DNA of 64,000 bases, from NCBI GenBank assembly GCA_037178855.1, contig JASJZC010000003.1:744001-808000 (forward strand), read 5' to 3'. The stretch comes from Oscheius sp. JU75. Its lineage: Eukaryota; Nematoda; Chromadorea; Rhabditida; Rhabditidae. A program made the position numbers and the translations under genes. This document shows positions 42,607 to 54,735 of this stretch, one piece after another; the first letter of the stretch is position 1; every line of letters begins with the position of its first letter. The notes below the pieces were generated by a model. The model searched no databases, was not told the origin of the DNA, and saw nothing but the letters and a program-made list of their open reading frames with translations.

Positions 42607-42974
42607 ACGGCTGATTGGCGAACGGTCAAGCCGCGACGCTAACATTGAGAGATCAGTCGATCAACCGACTGGCTACCTTGCACAGAGATACGGTATCCAA
42701 AGGAATTTCTGGAAACAGGAATACATAGCGGCTAGAGGTGACCGGATAAACACCCAGAGCACCAATACAATTTTCGTTATCAGACGGCTCCTTTCACAAA
42801 CAGGCCGTGACGTAGTCGAGGGAATAATTCCGAGAAAAAAATGTGATTTTCGGAGAGGGTCGCGAGGCCGACGAGCTTCAATTTACCTTGATTAGGAGAG
42901 GGATAAAGGAGGGAAGATGGATTTTAGCTTTTGGCGCCTAGGAACAGGTGGTCAAACCGTCGAAATGGACGGTT

Positions 42975-43051
42975 AGCTGGTATAAATAGCTCAGTGGCAG
43001 AGCATTCGACCGCCGATCGAGAGGTTCCTAGCTAAAATCCGGGTGCCCTCT
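42975..43051 (+). pseudogene. tRNA-Cys pseudogene
   Basis: ATAGCTCAGTGGCAGAGCAT and GATCGAGAGGTTCC match tRNA-Cys, followed by AATCCGGGTGCCC. The acceptor 5' strand, anticodon (CCGCCGA loop) and T arm (TAGCTAAAATCC) are damaged, so it is not a functional Cys tRNA. Confidence 0.7.
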
Positions 43052-44519
43052 ACTGTTTTTGAGCTTTTTTGGACGGACACTCGACTTGCTGACGCATGGC
43101 AGTCTCTCTGTCCATCTGCCTCTCTGCTTCTTTGTCTACCATTCTCTGAGCCCTGATTTTTGACTACGATTCCGCTCCAGCGACTTTTTGCCTAATTCTC
43201 TTCAATGGACACTAATTTAAGTATGTGTTTTGCTGCTGCCGTCCGCCCCAATTCCAAAAATGTCCCGCCGCTATTCGGCTCGAAGAAGACCCTGATTTGT
43301 CTCAGCCTCAATTCACTGAAAATAGTTCGGGAATCTCAGAGTAGGACTATTTTTGGGAAGTGGGATGGAGAGCACGAAAACAGCGGCTGCTTATTTAGGA
43401 AAGAAAAGGACCTTATTTTCGGGGGTAAATAGGCGAGAGTCAACCCGATGTTGTTGCAAGGAGGAACAGGGTCGGAGTTCAGACTCTTATTCTGATTTTG
43501 CCAAGAGAGAGAGAGAGAGAAAGCGAGAGCAGAGAAACAGTTCTGGTTAAAGAGTACAACAGTAGCGAACTTGAGGCACGAACGCTTCAGACACTGAGAG
43601 ACACGGTCAGAACATAGAGTATGAGTAAGAGATCTGTCTCTATTGCTACAAGGACTTAATTGACCAGAACTCCCTGAACAGAGCACAGATCCATGTGACA
43701 AGCGACCCATAAGCCAGGAATCGATCATTCGGAGTAAGAGTCCATGGTCTCTCACCCGTACCAGGTAGTTTACCTATGCCTTGACTCTCTCGGATCCGGA
43801 CAGAAGGCATAAATATAAGTTTAAAGCAGAGACCTAGATGGGACAAGAGAGCTTGAAGGGCTTGTACCACGTCGCTTTGGAATTTTTAGTACTGTCTGAG
43901 CTAGAGAGCTCAGTAAATTGTCCCTTTAAACTGTTCCAATGACTCTAGAGCATTCTGAACAGAGCGAAGAAAGAGTCAAGACAAGAGTCTGATCAAGAGT
44001 ATGTCTGCTCAACTATGGATGTTCCCGGATCTAGAACTGAACCAGTCTCCTCTTAAAGTTCAAAATGACGCCAACACTTCAAAAGTGGCCTGACAAGTGC
44101 TGATGAAGTGCTAATAAATGGCTCATTGAGCTCTAATCGCGTAATTGCGAAAACTGTTCTTCGGAATGGGGAAACTAGTGGATATAAAGGGACAATCTGG
44201 AAACAGGAATCGGCCGAAAATGAGCCAAAAATACACAGAGGCGGGAGCAGACGCTCCCCGCGCTCTCTGATGTAGAGACGGGAGGCGTGATTAATGCCAG
44301 CTGTCATCATTCGAAAGGATGAAGATAGAGCAATGAGAAGTGCGAGTGTCAAAACATGAAAGTGAAAAACTTTGGGTAATAGAGACCAGGTAAACATTGT
44401 AGATCTCTAGTTTAAAGGAACAGAGAGACATAGAGACAGAAGAACAGAGAAACAGTGAGATACAACGCCCTGTCAAAGCTCCGATACTATTGTTCCCACT
44501 CAAGATAGAATTTTCCACT
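43052..44519. other. Intergenic, no supported gene
   Basis: Only short open frames without splice support. GAGAGAGAGAGAG near 43505 and a CAGAGAGACATAG tract near 44420. Confidence 0.4.
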
Positions 44520-44990
44520 TTTCGATGTTCTGCAAAGTTGTAGCCTTGATTGAAATTTTGCTCGAAACCCGCGTTTTACAGCCATTACAGCCTCAAAATT
44601 CAAAAAACAAAAAGTCAAAATTGGTACTGCATATCTCTGCGGTGTATGTTTCGACCTCACAGCTTGCTTTATCAAGGTTTTCATGTTCTGAAAAGTTGTA
44701 GGCCGGAATAACCTCTACAGCTTTGCAGAACATCACTTTGCTAGAAAAACACGTCTTGGACTCGAAAAGAGTTATTTAGTTTTTGTACTGGGCTCGGTCA
44801 CCTGTGTCACCCCCGTACCATCTCCTCTCGGTCTGTTCCCTATATAGTTAGGAATGCCACGCAATGTCAGCTTTCGGGCTCATGTATCGTTCTTGCGGTA
44901 CCCTCAGACCATGATCGTTGTAGAACGAGTCTAACGAAGTAGCTTCGAGAGTGGTCTAGGGAAAAATACTGCTTTTTTGGAGAAAAAAAG
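44520..44990 (+). repeat. Dispersed repeat B, second long copy
   Basis: Colinear with 6121-6600 over almost the full length: GTTCTGCAAAGTTGTAGCC, GAGTTATTTAGTTTT, the CTCGGTC block, GTTCTTGCGGTACCCTCAGA and GTAGAACGAGTCTAACGAAG. Divergence is moderate, with an insertion CACCTGTGT in the CTCGGTC region. Confidence 0.65.
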
Positions 44991-45905
44991 GGCTCTGGCC
45001 TGGCTTATTGTCAGGCCAAGGTTCTTTTCTTCTGGGACAATGAGAACTTACCCAGTTAGCGCAAATAACTACAGCTATTTACCTGATTCTTGATACTACA
45101 TTGTCAATTTATGAGTCTGCTTTGCTACACCTACTCAGTCTGTCAACAGACTTCGGTACTACTAGAGGAGACCCATAACAACAGCCGCCTACTGGTCACT
45201 ATCGTTATTCTTTTCGGGGGCTCTGTCTCTCTTCTTTGGCTACTTTACACCACAGGGAGCCCTGCAAATTGGACATCATGCCACTTGCACGTCGTAGAGT
45301 CACACTCGTATAGTTTTTATGTGGCAGGGAGGGAGATACTGAAGTCTGGGAGATGGGAGACAGACACGACAGAAGTCTTACTATACTGAAAAAAACCTTT
45401 AAGCAGCTGTGTTTTTCCATATTTCCGTGCTCGACGATGTAATCTCTTCCCCGGCTTCGGATTTCATTTCCTAGAGGAAAGCGGGGTCTCCCAAAGGGAA
45501 AACAAAACGAAGCCTATATTTGCGTCAGTGGATATTTTAAGAACCTGTCTCTGTCTCTATCTCTGTCTCTGATTTCCAATCGCAATGATCAGTGATTATT
45601 GACGTCAATTGTTGTGGCGACACATCAAAGTCGGCGGCTGTCTATTTGTCGTATAGTGTAGTGAAGTTGTGGCTTTCTAGCCACAGAACGTTCCTGCCCC
45701 TCTTTTTTGATGAGGATGTTGAAACCTGACAGAGAAAAAGTACATCCACTGTCAGTCAATCAGACTCACCTGGAGGAAGACACCTGGTGTCTCGGAAAAA
45801 AAAGTAAAGAAGTGAAAATTTTGAGGAACAGAAGGGAGAGAACAGAGAAAATGACCAGCGTCATGTTAAAAAATTGTGCGTGTGTAAAGGGATCAGTTTC
45901 TTTAA

Positions 45906-45958
45906 CTGGGGACCCCTCGATCTGCAGTCGAACGCTCTGCCACTGAGCTATATATAGT
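45906..45958 (-). pseudogene. Truncated tRNA-Cys (5' two thirds)
   Basis: On the minus strand TATAGCTCAGTGGCAGAGCG is followed by TTCGACTGCAGATCGA and GGGGTCCCC. The 5' acceptor strand is TATATATAG rather than GGGGGTATAG and the T arm is missing. Confidence 0.6.
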
Positions 45959-47233
45959 CTATTTCCAACGAATAGCGGCAGTGAGGCATTTCTTTAAAGG
46001 TTTTTCGAAAACGAAAATTTGGGTCCCGTCCCGATTTGCGCGCCGGCAAAAAGCCAATTTTTTTAATTCATAAATTAAAAATTGAATTTTCGTGTGTTCA
46101 CAGTTTCCTTTTCGTGATTCCGACCGCAATTTCGAATTCTACGTGTGTAAATATCTATATGACGCCAAAAATGGGTAAAAAAATCATGGTTTAAAGAGTG
46201 CAGGAGTGTCTTCGGCTGAAAAATAGCCGTTTGAAGCTCAGTTCGCCTAAATAATGGGGTTTTCACATAGTTGTGGTGACTACGAATACGATAACACTAA
46301 CAGAAATCTCTCTCTCTCTCTCTCTCTGAGCAAACAAAAGAAAGGAACGGAGTAAATGTGTTGATTTGATCGCTAAGTGAGTAAGAAACCAGCTGCCAAC
46401 AGTTGCAAATCAGCTGCTCACGCGTCGTGTGTCCTCATCCGATAAATAAAGCTCCGTCCGGCTGTTTTGAAGGACAGGTGGTAAAAATAGGGAGATTGGA
46501 AGTTTGGAAATAGGGACTGATTGAGAGAGACAGAGAGACAGGAGACAGAGAGATAGAGAGACAGAGAAGACAGAGAGATAGGGAAACCGAGAGACAGAAA
46601 GGCAAGCCTAACTACTTTGTCCTTTCCCAAGTAAAACGATTGCTAAAACCCACTGCTAATCAGTTAAACCCACTTTCATTCGCTCGCACCCACTTCCCTA
46701 CCTTCGAATCTTTGTGCCAACTTTCTATCTTTTGAACCCTTTCCTATTCCTCGACCCAACTTTGTATCCGAATAATGCTACCGCCCCTAGAGGGGCTTCA
46801 TGACAGTTAGAACATCAACAGATTGAATCTTTACCAATTTCTATTCCCTTCTGTAAGTCTGTCCTGATCAATTTAAAATAGATCCCAGGAATGCACCCAT
46901 CCTACTCCCATTAATCCTCGGAAACCCACTGACCCCCAACCACCAGTTGCGTGGAAGTCATCAAAGATCCTTGTGCCCACTCATTGTAAGAACGGAGACA
47001 TCCTCATTCGTCTAATGTTATCTCAATGACGCAAATATAAACCAATCTCGACTCTTCGAAGAGCAACTGTTCGCACGTGGCACAGCTCGTTTTTCTAATG
47101 TTTTGCTAACAGAGAGAGAGAGAGGGGGTAGCAAATGATGGTCAGTGAGAGCAGGATGGATGAGAGGAGAGAGGCTATTTGAAATGTTTTTTGATAGAGT
47201 AGAGGCGGAAATCGATTGAACACTGTTCTCTAT

Positions 47234-47280
<47 letters not shown>

Positions 47281-48049
47281 GTGTCTCTTTATCTATCTAT
47301 CTCTCTACTCCTCTCGGTTTCGGCAGAGAATGTCCCAAAGTCACTAGAGAACCCAACACCTACGTACTCAAAATGTTCCTTGACAGAACAGGACTTTGGT
47401 GGGTTTAGATTGGTCATATTAGACTTTTTTTCAATCGTAACTGTCGTGACAGGTCAAGTTGAAAAGTTGAACCTGGCAGGTTTTGACAGGTCCTGACATG
47501 TCAAAACTCTGAAAAAATTGGACATAACCTTTCTACCAAGTACTATTTTTAAATCGTCTTCGACTTTTTTCCATGGTTCTCGAACTGAGCTTGTTCTTTC
47601 GTAGGCAGTATTCGGCAGTTTATACAATCCGTTCACTGGGCATTCAGAGGGGGGAGAGAGAGTCAGAGCAAAAGAATCGGTTCGGCTAGATGAGAGTAAG
47701 AAAGCAACTGGACTGGGTTGAGCAGAAGGTAAGGCAACCCTCCGGGGTGAGTAGCAGCATCATCCAGAGTGTTCACTAACAGAAGGAAGTCGCTTTTCGA
47801 CTTGCTAGAAGTTGTTACAAAGTTTGTCACAAAACATTAGATTGTAAGAATTTGGAAATCACTCTTAGCTTTTGGCTGATAGGTACATGATAGGTAGATA
47901 CCAGGGATTTCCAGAGAGACAGTCTATCCAAGCTGTTCCTATCAGACAGGATGTAGCTTTGACAGTGAGAGGGATATTCGAGGACAGAGAGACAGAATGG
48001 CAGATAGTATGAAACGTTATATATCTTCTGGGCCGTTTAAGAGTCGAAT
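45959..48049. other. Intergenic with microsatellites
   Basis: No supported gene. Contains a (TC)n tract at about 47236-47310 extending into (TCTA)n, a (TC)n run at 46303-46326, GACAGAGAG tracts at 46520-46600, and short C-rich motifs (CCCACTT repeated) at 46650-46700. Confidence 0.45.
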
Positions 48050-50185
48050 TTATCTCCTTACAAACAAACTCTTGATAGCCGTCCTCAAGTATGCTCCAGA
48101 GATACAGTACACCCAACACTTCGATCCTCGAATGGCTGGAGCCATCGCCAGGAGAAATCTGGCAATGTCACTGTCCCATCCGGAGACGGTATTATAAATT
48201 GTGGTCTGGCAGATAAGACAGGCACTGAGGACGATAAAGTTCAGAGCAATGTAGACTTCCATTCGGTGACGACGAGTCCTGACACGGCGAGGCTCTGGAG
48301 CCGGGGCTTGGATGGTCGAGACCTGAAAGAACTGACTGAACAAAACAAGAGTACGATTCTCTGTCTACCTGTGTCTTTGTCTCTCCGACTCTCTGCCTCT
48401 CTGTTCCTATGTCTCTCTGTCTCTCTTTTCCTCTATCTCTCTGTCTCTGTCTCTCACCTCTACAGCTGTGTTTGTCTGTTTAGCTGTGATGACAGTCTTG
48501 TTCTGAGAAGAATTCTCTGGAGAGGACGATCTTTTGACTAGTCTGACCAGTATAGCCACGTCTGTCAGAAGAAGGGCAGCGATGCTGACCACCTGAGAAC
48601 ATTAACAGTATACGGGAAGTGCTTACCTGAAGACCCCAGTTGTACCGTATATGGATCTGCATAAAGGGAAGAGAGAGATCTTCGTAAAAGTTGTAGGTTA
48701 CAGTATTGAACTTCATCCCGAATCCAGGGACAAGGAGGATAAAGCCGCCTGAACCGAATCCCCAAAAGATACAGATCAGAGCACAAATGTTTGCGTGGAG
48801 ATTTGTTGCCTGAAAGTACAGAGTGAGAGGAACAGAGAGAAGAGATACAGAGATACAGGACAACAAGGAGACACAGAGAGAGGGAGGCAGAGATATAGAG
48901 ATACACAGATCCACAAAGACAGAGAGACAGAACGACAGAGATGGAGAGATAGAGAGACAAGCTTGGTTAATGCTCCGTTGGAGCTCGTGACAGGTAGATG
49001 CTGTTACAGTCGAACTACCGTGACAGGAGCAACGTTCTCTCAAAGATGCTGTCTCCCAAAGTGGCTCTATTTGACTTTACTTGCAAACAACAAGTGTACG
49101 AACAAAATAATTGGCAATAAAAGCTTTCGACATCTTATTTCTACAGTTTGCATGTGGCGTCCGTCTGCGACACAAATCAATTCTAATCTGGGATAATACT
49201 TGACAATGTTTGTGGACTTTTCTGTCAAGTATTATCCCAGATTGGATGTGATAAGACGAGTTTGAAGAGTCTTCAAAGAGTACTGGGTCGCTTCGCCAGG
49301 AGCGTAAAGCAACTGATAAATACATGGACACTTCTGGGCATTTAGGACTGGACCAGCTGCCGACGGCAGCTTCGCAGCCCTTTAGCTTTGGCTTAGAACT
49401 GATAACAGGCGGCTGCGCCGCTTAGTAGCAGTTTCCTCCACAACTGGCTTGTCCCCTTGTCTCTTTTTGAGTGTTGACTTGCAATTGTGCGGACACCATG
49501 ACAGACAGACAGACGGATGGACACCCTTGCGCTTTAGTAAAGAAACATAGAGAAACAGTATTAGGTCTTACCTTTCTGTACTTCAACGTAAAGTACACTC
49601 CGAGAATATGAGAGGCAGCCACGAAATTTAAAAGGAACAGCTCACAAAACCAGCAACCCTAAACATGTCATTGTACTCATCCAAAAACTCACTTACATTG
49701 GACAGAACTTCGATTATGACTACACCTGGTTGTCCATAGGCTTGTCGGCCCAAAAGCTCAGAGATGTAGTCGAAAGAAAGACGACAAGAGGCGTCAATGA
49801 TGTTGCAGAGGAAGAGGACACAAAGTAGTCTGAAAGAGACAATGATAGTGCTGTCTCTTTTATTGCGGCAGTTGTTTTTGTTCCAAACTCTCCGAAACAT
49901 TGAGTTCTTGCCTAATTATTAGAGCTTGTAAAAGTGTTCGAAAGCATCAAAACAAAAGTTTTTTTTGGTAGTAAACACAAGACGCTCTACTCCAGAGAAG
50001 ATACGTTTTCTACCCAATGGCAAAAATTGGCAGTAGTGGATACAGAGTGATAGTGACAGGACTTACCTAAAAGTCGGACTATTCTTCAGAATTGGGTCCT
50101 TGACTATGGCTGCTATGACCAACATATTACATATTACTGTAAATATGGCTATCATTACTTTGAGCCAGAAAAAGTTGATAGACAT
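48050..50185 (-). CDS. Seven-transmembrane G-protein-coupled receptor (nematode chemoreceptor-like)
   Basis: Six exons 50067-50185, 49697-49829, 49572-49658, 48627-48809, 48458-48592 and 48050-48322 give a 309-residue protein, all in phase. Hydrophobic segments appear in rhodopsin-like order: TM1 VMIAIFTVICNMLVIAAIVK (Asn of the GN motif), TM2 LLCVLFLCNIIDASCRL (Asp), TM3 CELFLLNFVAASHILGVYF ending LKYRK at the DRY position, TM4 ICALICIFWGFGSGGFILLV, TM5 VVSIAALLLTDVAILVRLV, a basic third loop, TM6 YIALNFIVLSACLICQTTI and TM7 up to CISGAYLRTAIKSLFVRR. It looks like a nematode serpentine receptor; the exact family and ligand are unclear. MSINFF is the first Met after TTTTTCAG. Three upstream exon-like pieces (50427-50796) may extend it. 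Confidence 0.85.
49181..49330 (+). repeat. Repeat C partial copy with near-perfect hairpin
   Basis: Arms AATCTGGGATAATACTTGACA and TGTCAAGTATTATCCCAGATT are exact complements separated by 17-18 nt (ATGTTTGTGGACTTTTC). A second small palindrome, CGCTTCGCCAGGAGCG, follows near 49290. Lies in an intron of the receptor gene. Confidence 0.65.
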
Positions 50186-50426
50186 CTGAAAAAAAAAACT
50201 GACTAAATTCAGAGTCAGCTCAGCAGAGAATAAGTTCAGAGTTATCAGTAGGCTGAGGGACAGAGAGAGAGAGAGAAAGAGACAGAGAGACAGAGGAAGC
50301 CAAGCTCAGTAGCTCCTTCTCTATGATGAGAATGAGTACACATGTTGCCTGGCACGGAAACAATTTGAATGCTCTTCTCTGAGTCAGTTGTCTGATGACA
50401 AAATACGCGAACCGTGTGAAACTCAC

Positions 50427-50796
50427 ATTAAACACAACGAACGTATTCTTTGATCAGTTCAAAAAAGAAAAACGCTGAAGAGACGACAGAGAGAGATCGA
50501 TCTGAACCAGAGAAAGGAACAATCTATGTCCTTACAATTTCCTGAAAGTAACGCAGAATGAAGGAAATGTGGTATAGGATATTGGGACAAAGAAGCACAG
50601 AGACATAAAATGGCAGAGTGCCCATAGACCAGCCATACACGGATACTTGGTGTACCAATTTTTCCTTTGTAATCTACAGCTGACAAGTTCTAACAGATTG
50701 CTGTCAGAAGCCAGATATTAAAGCGGAGAGTTCGAAAGCCTATGTGGCTTTTATTACCTTTTGATCTGTACCAAAGTCAAAGAGATGCCAGTCCAT
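50427..50796 (-). other. Exon-like segments upstream of the GPCR gene
   Basis: ATG at 50796 directly behind ACACAG starts MDWHLFDFGTDQK (50758-50796). 50536-50673 reads ITKEKLVHQVSVYGWS and a hydrophobic LPFYVSVLLCPNILYHISF. 50427-50447 reads NTFVVFN. All three are phase 0 and would join to MSINFF, adding 66 residues and an eighth hydrophobic segment. Either this is an N-terminal extension of the receptor or the remnant of a separate membrane-protein gene. Confidence 0.4.
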
Positions 50797-51225
50797 CTGT
50801 GTCAAACGAAAAAGTCCAAAGAACAAAGGTGAATTTCTGGAGGCCTGCTACTGAAATACTTGCATTCTAACGATGGTTTCCTATAAAAAAAAAGTCCCTA
50901 GAAAACATGATGTCTCGACAATGCTTGGTCGCAATTTCGGATAAGCAAGCATTCTTGGATTTGTCGAAAATGACAGACAGAGACAGACGGGACGAGCAGA
51001 GGAAACCTCCCACGGAGAGGTTGCCTCATTGAAAAGTGGCTAGGATCCAAATTGGAGCCCTCACGATGAACTTATATTTTTATGCCTGACTTGGCAGTTG
51101 TATTTTGTATTGAGAACAAAGGTCGGTCTGACTCTCTGTTTTCTTCTGGGTGATCGACCAGCAGTATTCAGAGATCAGGTCCTTTCTATTTAATCAATTA
51201 GTTTATGACATTCATATACACACGC

Positions 51226-52000
51226 TCAGAAATGTGTGAGCGCTTGCTCATTTCCCTCCTCTCCAAACAACTGTCCAAGTTTGGCTGGAGTCAGTTGGAA
51301 GTCCTGCATTCCCGGCTTGCGCTGATGAATCACAAAGAAGTAGATGGCACGGAGGGAACGAGCGGAAATTGGGTCCAGCTTCAAAGCGATTAATTTTTCC
51401 CAGATCTGTCGGGGAGTCAGGTCATGGTTGGAGAGGATCTCATAGACCTGAAATAATGTTTTGACCTAAAAGGGAGACAGAGAGACAGAGAGAAAGAACC
51501 GACTTACCTTATTGTAAACGTTCGGTATATCCTTGGTCGTCTTGACCATTCCATCGTGAATCTTCTCGGAGAACTGATGAATCTTCTTTTCGTAGTCATG
51601 GAGGTCATTAAGGATGTCGTCTCCCTGCTTCTTGGCCCATTCATCCAATTGCTTGGCCTTCTGGTTTGCGGTAGTATCCTTGTTCATGACAATACGGTAG
51701 AACTCTCGACGGGCACGATGGGATACCTTCCTGAGACGATAAAGTAGAAAGAGGCAGAAGGACAATCAAGGGTTGCACCCATACTCACTTGAGGAAAGGA
51801 GGAGGTGGGAAGTGGTGATGGCATCGGTGACGGGGACAATCAACTTCCGTGTCCGAAATTCTTTGACCGTCTATCTCATCCAGGTTCTCTGGAACCCATT
51901 CTGCTGACAGTTTGCTCGACTTACTCGGGATGTCAGGGAGAGTCAGGTCAATGAAGGCATAGCCAGCTCCAACGAGTAGAAGAAGAAGTGGAATTCTCAT
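51226..52000 (-). CDS. SXP/RAL-2 family secreted protein (DUF148)
   Basis: Exons 51789-52000, 51508-51730 and 51226-51447 give 218 residues in phase. A signal peptide (MRIPLLLLLVGAGYA) is followed by a linker and HHHFPPPPFLK. The DUF148 domain follows: VSHRARREFYRIVMNKD, KQLDEWAKKQGDDI, LHDYEKKIHQF, VYNKVYEILSNHDLTPRQIW, KLIALKLDPISARSLR. The PPFL start, the W..KQG box and YE are characteristic of this nematode-restricted family, which includes the Ani s 5 and RAL-2 secreted antigens that bind divalent cations. Biological function is otherwise poorly known. This is one of the strongest taxonomic markers in the window. Confidence 0.9.
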
Positions 52001-54164
52001 GGTTCTGAAAAAAGTCTGGATAAGGAAAAAAGAGAAAAACAGAGACAGTGAGAGGAAAATGTGGATATAGTAGTCAAGAGACCTTTTTATATCCCCGCTT
52101 CCAGTTTTCTCACAAACACCAGATGTTCTAAACCACAAAGAAATGGGATCATGGACAACCGAGCCCCGTCGGGGAACACATGGGCACAAAATCTTATGGT
52201 CGAAAGAATAGACAGGAGGTGGAAAACAGTGATAAGGAGTAAAAACAGATTGTAGTAAACACTGCTGAGTGCAAAGAACAGAACCTCTCTCTCTTTTAAA
52301 TATCCTATTTTCCAGAGTATTCTCCATCGTCATAGCTGTAGGGTTTCTTCAGTTCAGTTCTCGCTGTAAGTCTACACTTCCCCGACTTCCGATCCCTATA
52401 ATCGGCTAATCGTCGGGATATGTCATCTAGACCAGGCTGATCCTCTAGCATTAGGCTGGAAGCTTAATCTTGCATCATTTTCCTTGTTTATAATGAAGTG
52501 CTTTGTTTTAGGGGGCTGATTTATGTCACCGAGCACATCTGGTGGTCTGTTTTGAAGCTACGGTGCCGGGTGTTTTGATTACGGGCACGTGTGAATGGCT
52601 AGAGCAGGTGGAGGCAACCAATTAGTTGTTAGTAAATTAATAGGTGGGAGCAAGTTAATCTCTTGATGACTCAGTTCTCTGTCTCTGTCTCTCTCTTTTC
52701 GTACTGTTACCTCAATCCATGAAATAAACATATCCTCTGATTACTTTTCCTTATTCTAACACCAAAAGTCAACTCCACTTTCCCTTTTCGGCCTCCCGTT
52801 TCCCTCTCTTTCAATATCTTTGCAGCTGTCTGAATGCCGTCATTTTGAGATCGATCTCTCCTCAAAGCAGTGAATGCGGAAAATCATAAACCCACAAACA
52901 TGGTTCAGTTCCCTGAAGAGCACTTTTTAATCTCTCTCGGCACTGAAAACCCATCTAGTTTTTGAATTTTATAGTTTTTTGCCCAATGGAATTTACTGCA
53001 ATTTTCGATTTTGTTTCTGCCTGATCTCTTTGCTCCCCATGATTTTGTAAGCTGCTTACCCTGTTTTCTCAGATCCATCTCTCTTAATTAGCAAGGTGAA
53101 CTGTTGGTCCTCTTGATAGATTCTTGTGGTTAATTCGTGTACGGATTTTTGCATAGTTTGAAGGCGTAATCGGATAGGAATTTTTTTAAAAAGATGATAC
53201 GGAAGAAAATTTTTGAGAACACTGTAACGGTTTGTGGTATACTGTAATAATTTGAAAATAGGCAACTATGAGTGAGAAAATTTCCTGACAGTCGAGACGT
53301 TATAGGTGGGAAAAATGCTTTACCGACGATACTATTTGAAATCTACCGTAAGCCCAGAAGGGGGAGCAACTGCCTGTTGAGACGGTACAGGTGACGGTGC
53401 TGCACGTTGGAAAATTCGGAGGGACCAGAGTGCGGGGCATTATATTTGAGACAGTATGGTAAAGAAGTTCACCAGCTCCCATGACGGTCTGGCGCGGCTT
53501 ACCCGGGAAGAAAAGTTGTCGAGCAGCCGAGCCAAGTTTGAGAAAACGCTTTGCAACAGTCGCACCTATTTCAGGGTGTGAAAGCTTTGAAACTTGTGAG
53601 CCCTTGACCCTCAAATCTTATCCTGTTCTCATGGTTCATTTATTTTCCTGCCTCAACCCCGGTTGACATTAGTCTTCATTATTTTGCCCATTTTCCTGCC
53701 AATAACATGATAAATGACCGCTAATTTCCCCGTTCAATTTGAGTGTACAGATTTTCGATCTTACGTACTTTGTCCCCTCCCCTCTAATAAGCTTTCTTTC
53801 TTTTTCCAGCTCCCGCCATATCCGCGTAACTAATTTTTTGCAGCTCGACATAGGCTTCTATTTTGTTACATGTCCTATTCTGACGGCATCTAGTGCCACA
53901 GATCATGCTCACAGTGACGGGTGTAGAATAAGCCCAAAAAAATTGTGACTTTCAATGGAGATTGAGAATAGATTCTCTGTCTTTTTGTCTCTATGTCTCT
54001 CTATCGCACTCAGTCTCTCTGTCATTTTTGCCTTTCTGTATCTATGTCTCCGTATCGCTCTTTGTCTCTCTGTCTCCCAGTCTGTCTCTCAGTTTCTCTC
54101 TGTCCTCTCGAGAGTGCAGCCCTCAACGCGCCTAATTTCTCATCCGATTTTCGGGTTTTTTGAT
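52001..54164. other. Intergenic, no supported gene
   Basis: About 2.2 kb with only short frames. A pyrimidine-rich TCTCTGTC tract at about 53970-54110 abuts repeat B. Confidence 0.4.
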
Positions 54165-54385
54165 GTTCTGCAAAGTTGTTGCCCATAACATAAACTACAA
54201 ATTTTGGAGCCTCATTTTGCTTGTAACCCTCGTTGTGTACCCATTATAGCCCGTACAAAACCTAAGATGTTACAGCATACCATTACAGCGCCTCCTTCAG
54301 GCTCAAAACTTGTTTTTCAGTTTCCAAGGAGCTATTAGTTTTAGTACAGTGCTCGGTCGCCCGTGCCACTCCCGTACCATCTCTT
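54165..54385 (+). repeat. Dispersed repeat B, short diverged copy
   Basis: Begins GATGTTCTGCAAAGTTGT and ends near TACCATCTCTTCTC. Internal TTTAGTTTTGTAC and CGGTCGCCCGTGCCA-like blocks match 6121-6600 and 44520-44990, but the GTAGAACGAGTC block is missing. Confidence 0.55.
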
Positions 54386-54735
54386 CTCTATTACTTTTAG
54401 TTAGACGCGCCATTCCAAAGCAGCAAAAAACACAAGCTTTATAACTCCCTTTTATCTTCCTTTTTTCTCTTCTTTTCTTTCCCAACACTTGTCCCTGTTT
54501 GAGCAGATTAGAGATCACCCGGTTGGTAGTCAAAGACTAATCCCTGGAGTCTCTACAAAGTAGAGATTGTTCAGTTTTTCTTTAAAGGGAGACCAGTCAG
54601 TACGACATAATAACAGGGAAGAAAAAGCTTACTTCATTAGTGGGTGGGGCACTGAATATCGAGTTGATTAACTAACATTTCCTTTTTCTTGGTCTCACAT
54701 ATGCTGCTTTCAAATATTCCCTTTCATTTCAGACC

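Noticed and set aside
42064..42645. 193-codon minus-strand frame crossing tRNA-Cys
   Set aside because: It reads through the tRNA gene and a (GAGACA)n tract; not a protein gene.
45090..45389. 99-codon plus-strand frame with one hydrophobic stretch
   Set aside because: Isolated, no acceptor before the ATG, and no related sequence in the window; TM-like runs arise easily from TCTCTT-rich DNA.
47236..47310. Frame encoding SLSLSLSLS
   Set aside because: Translation of a (TC)n microsatellite.
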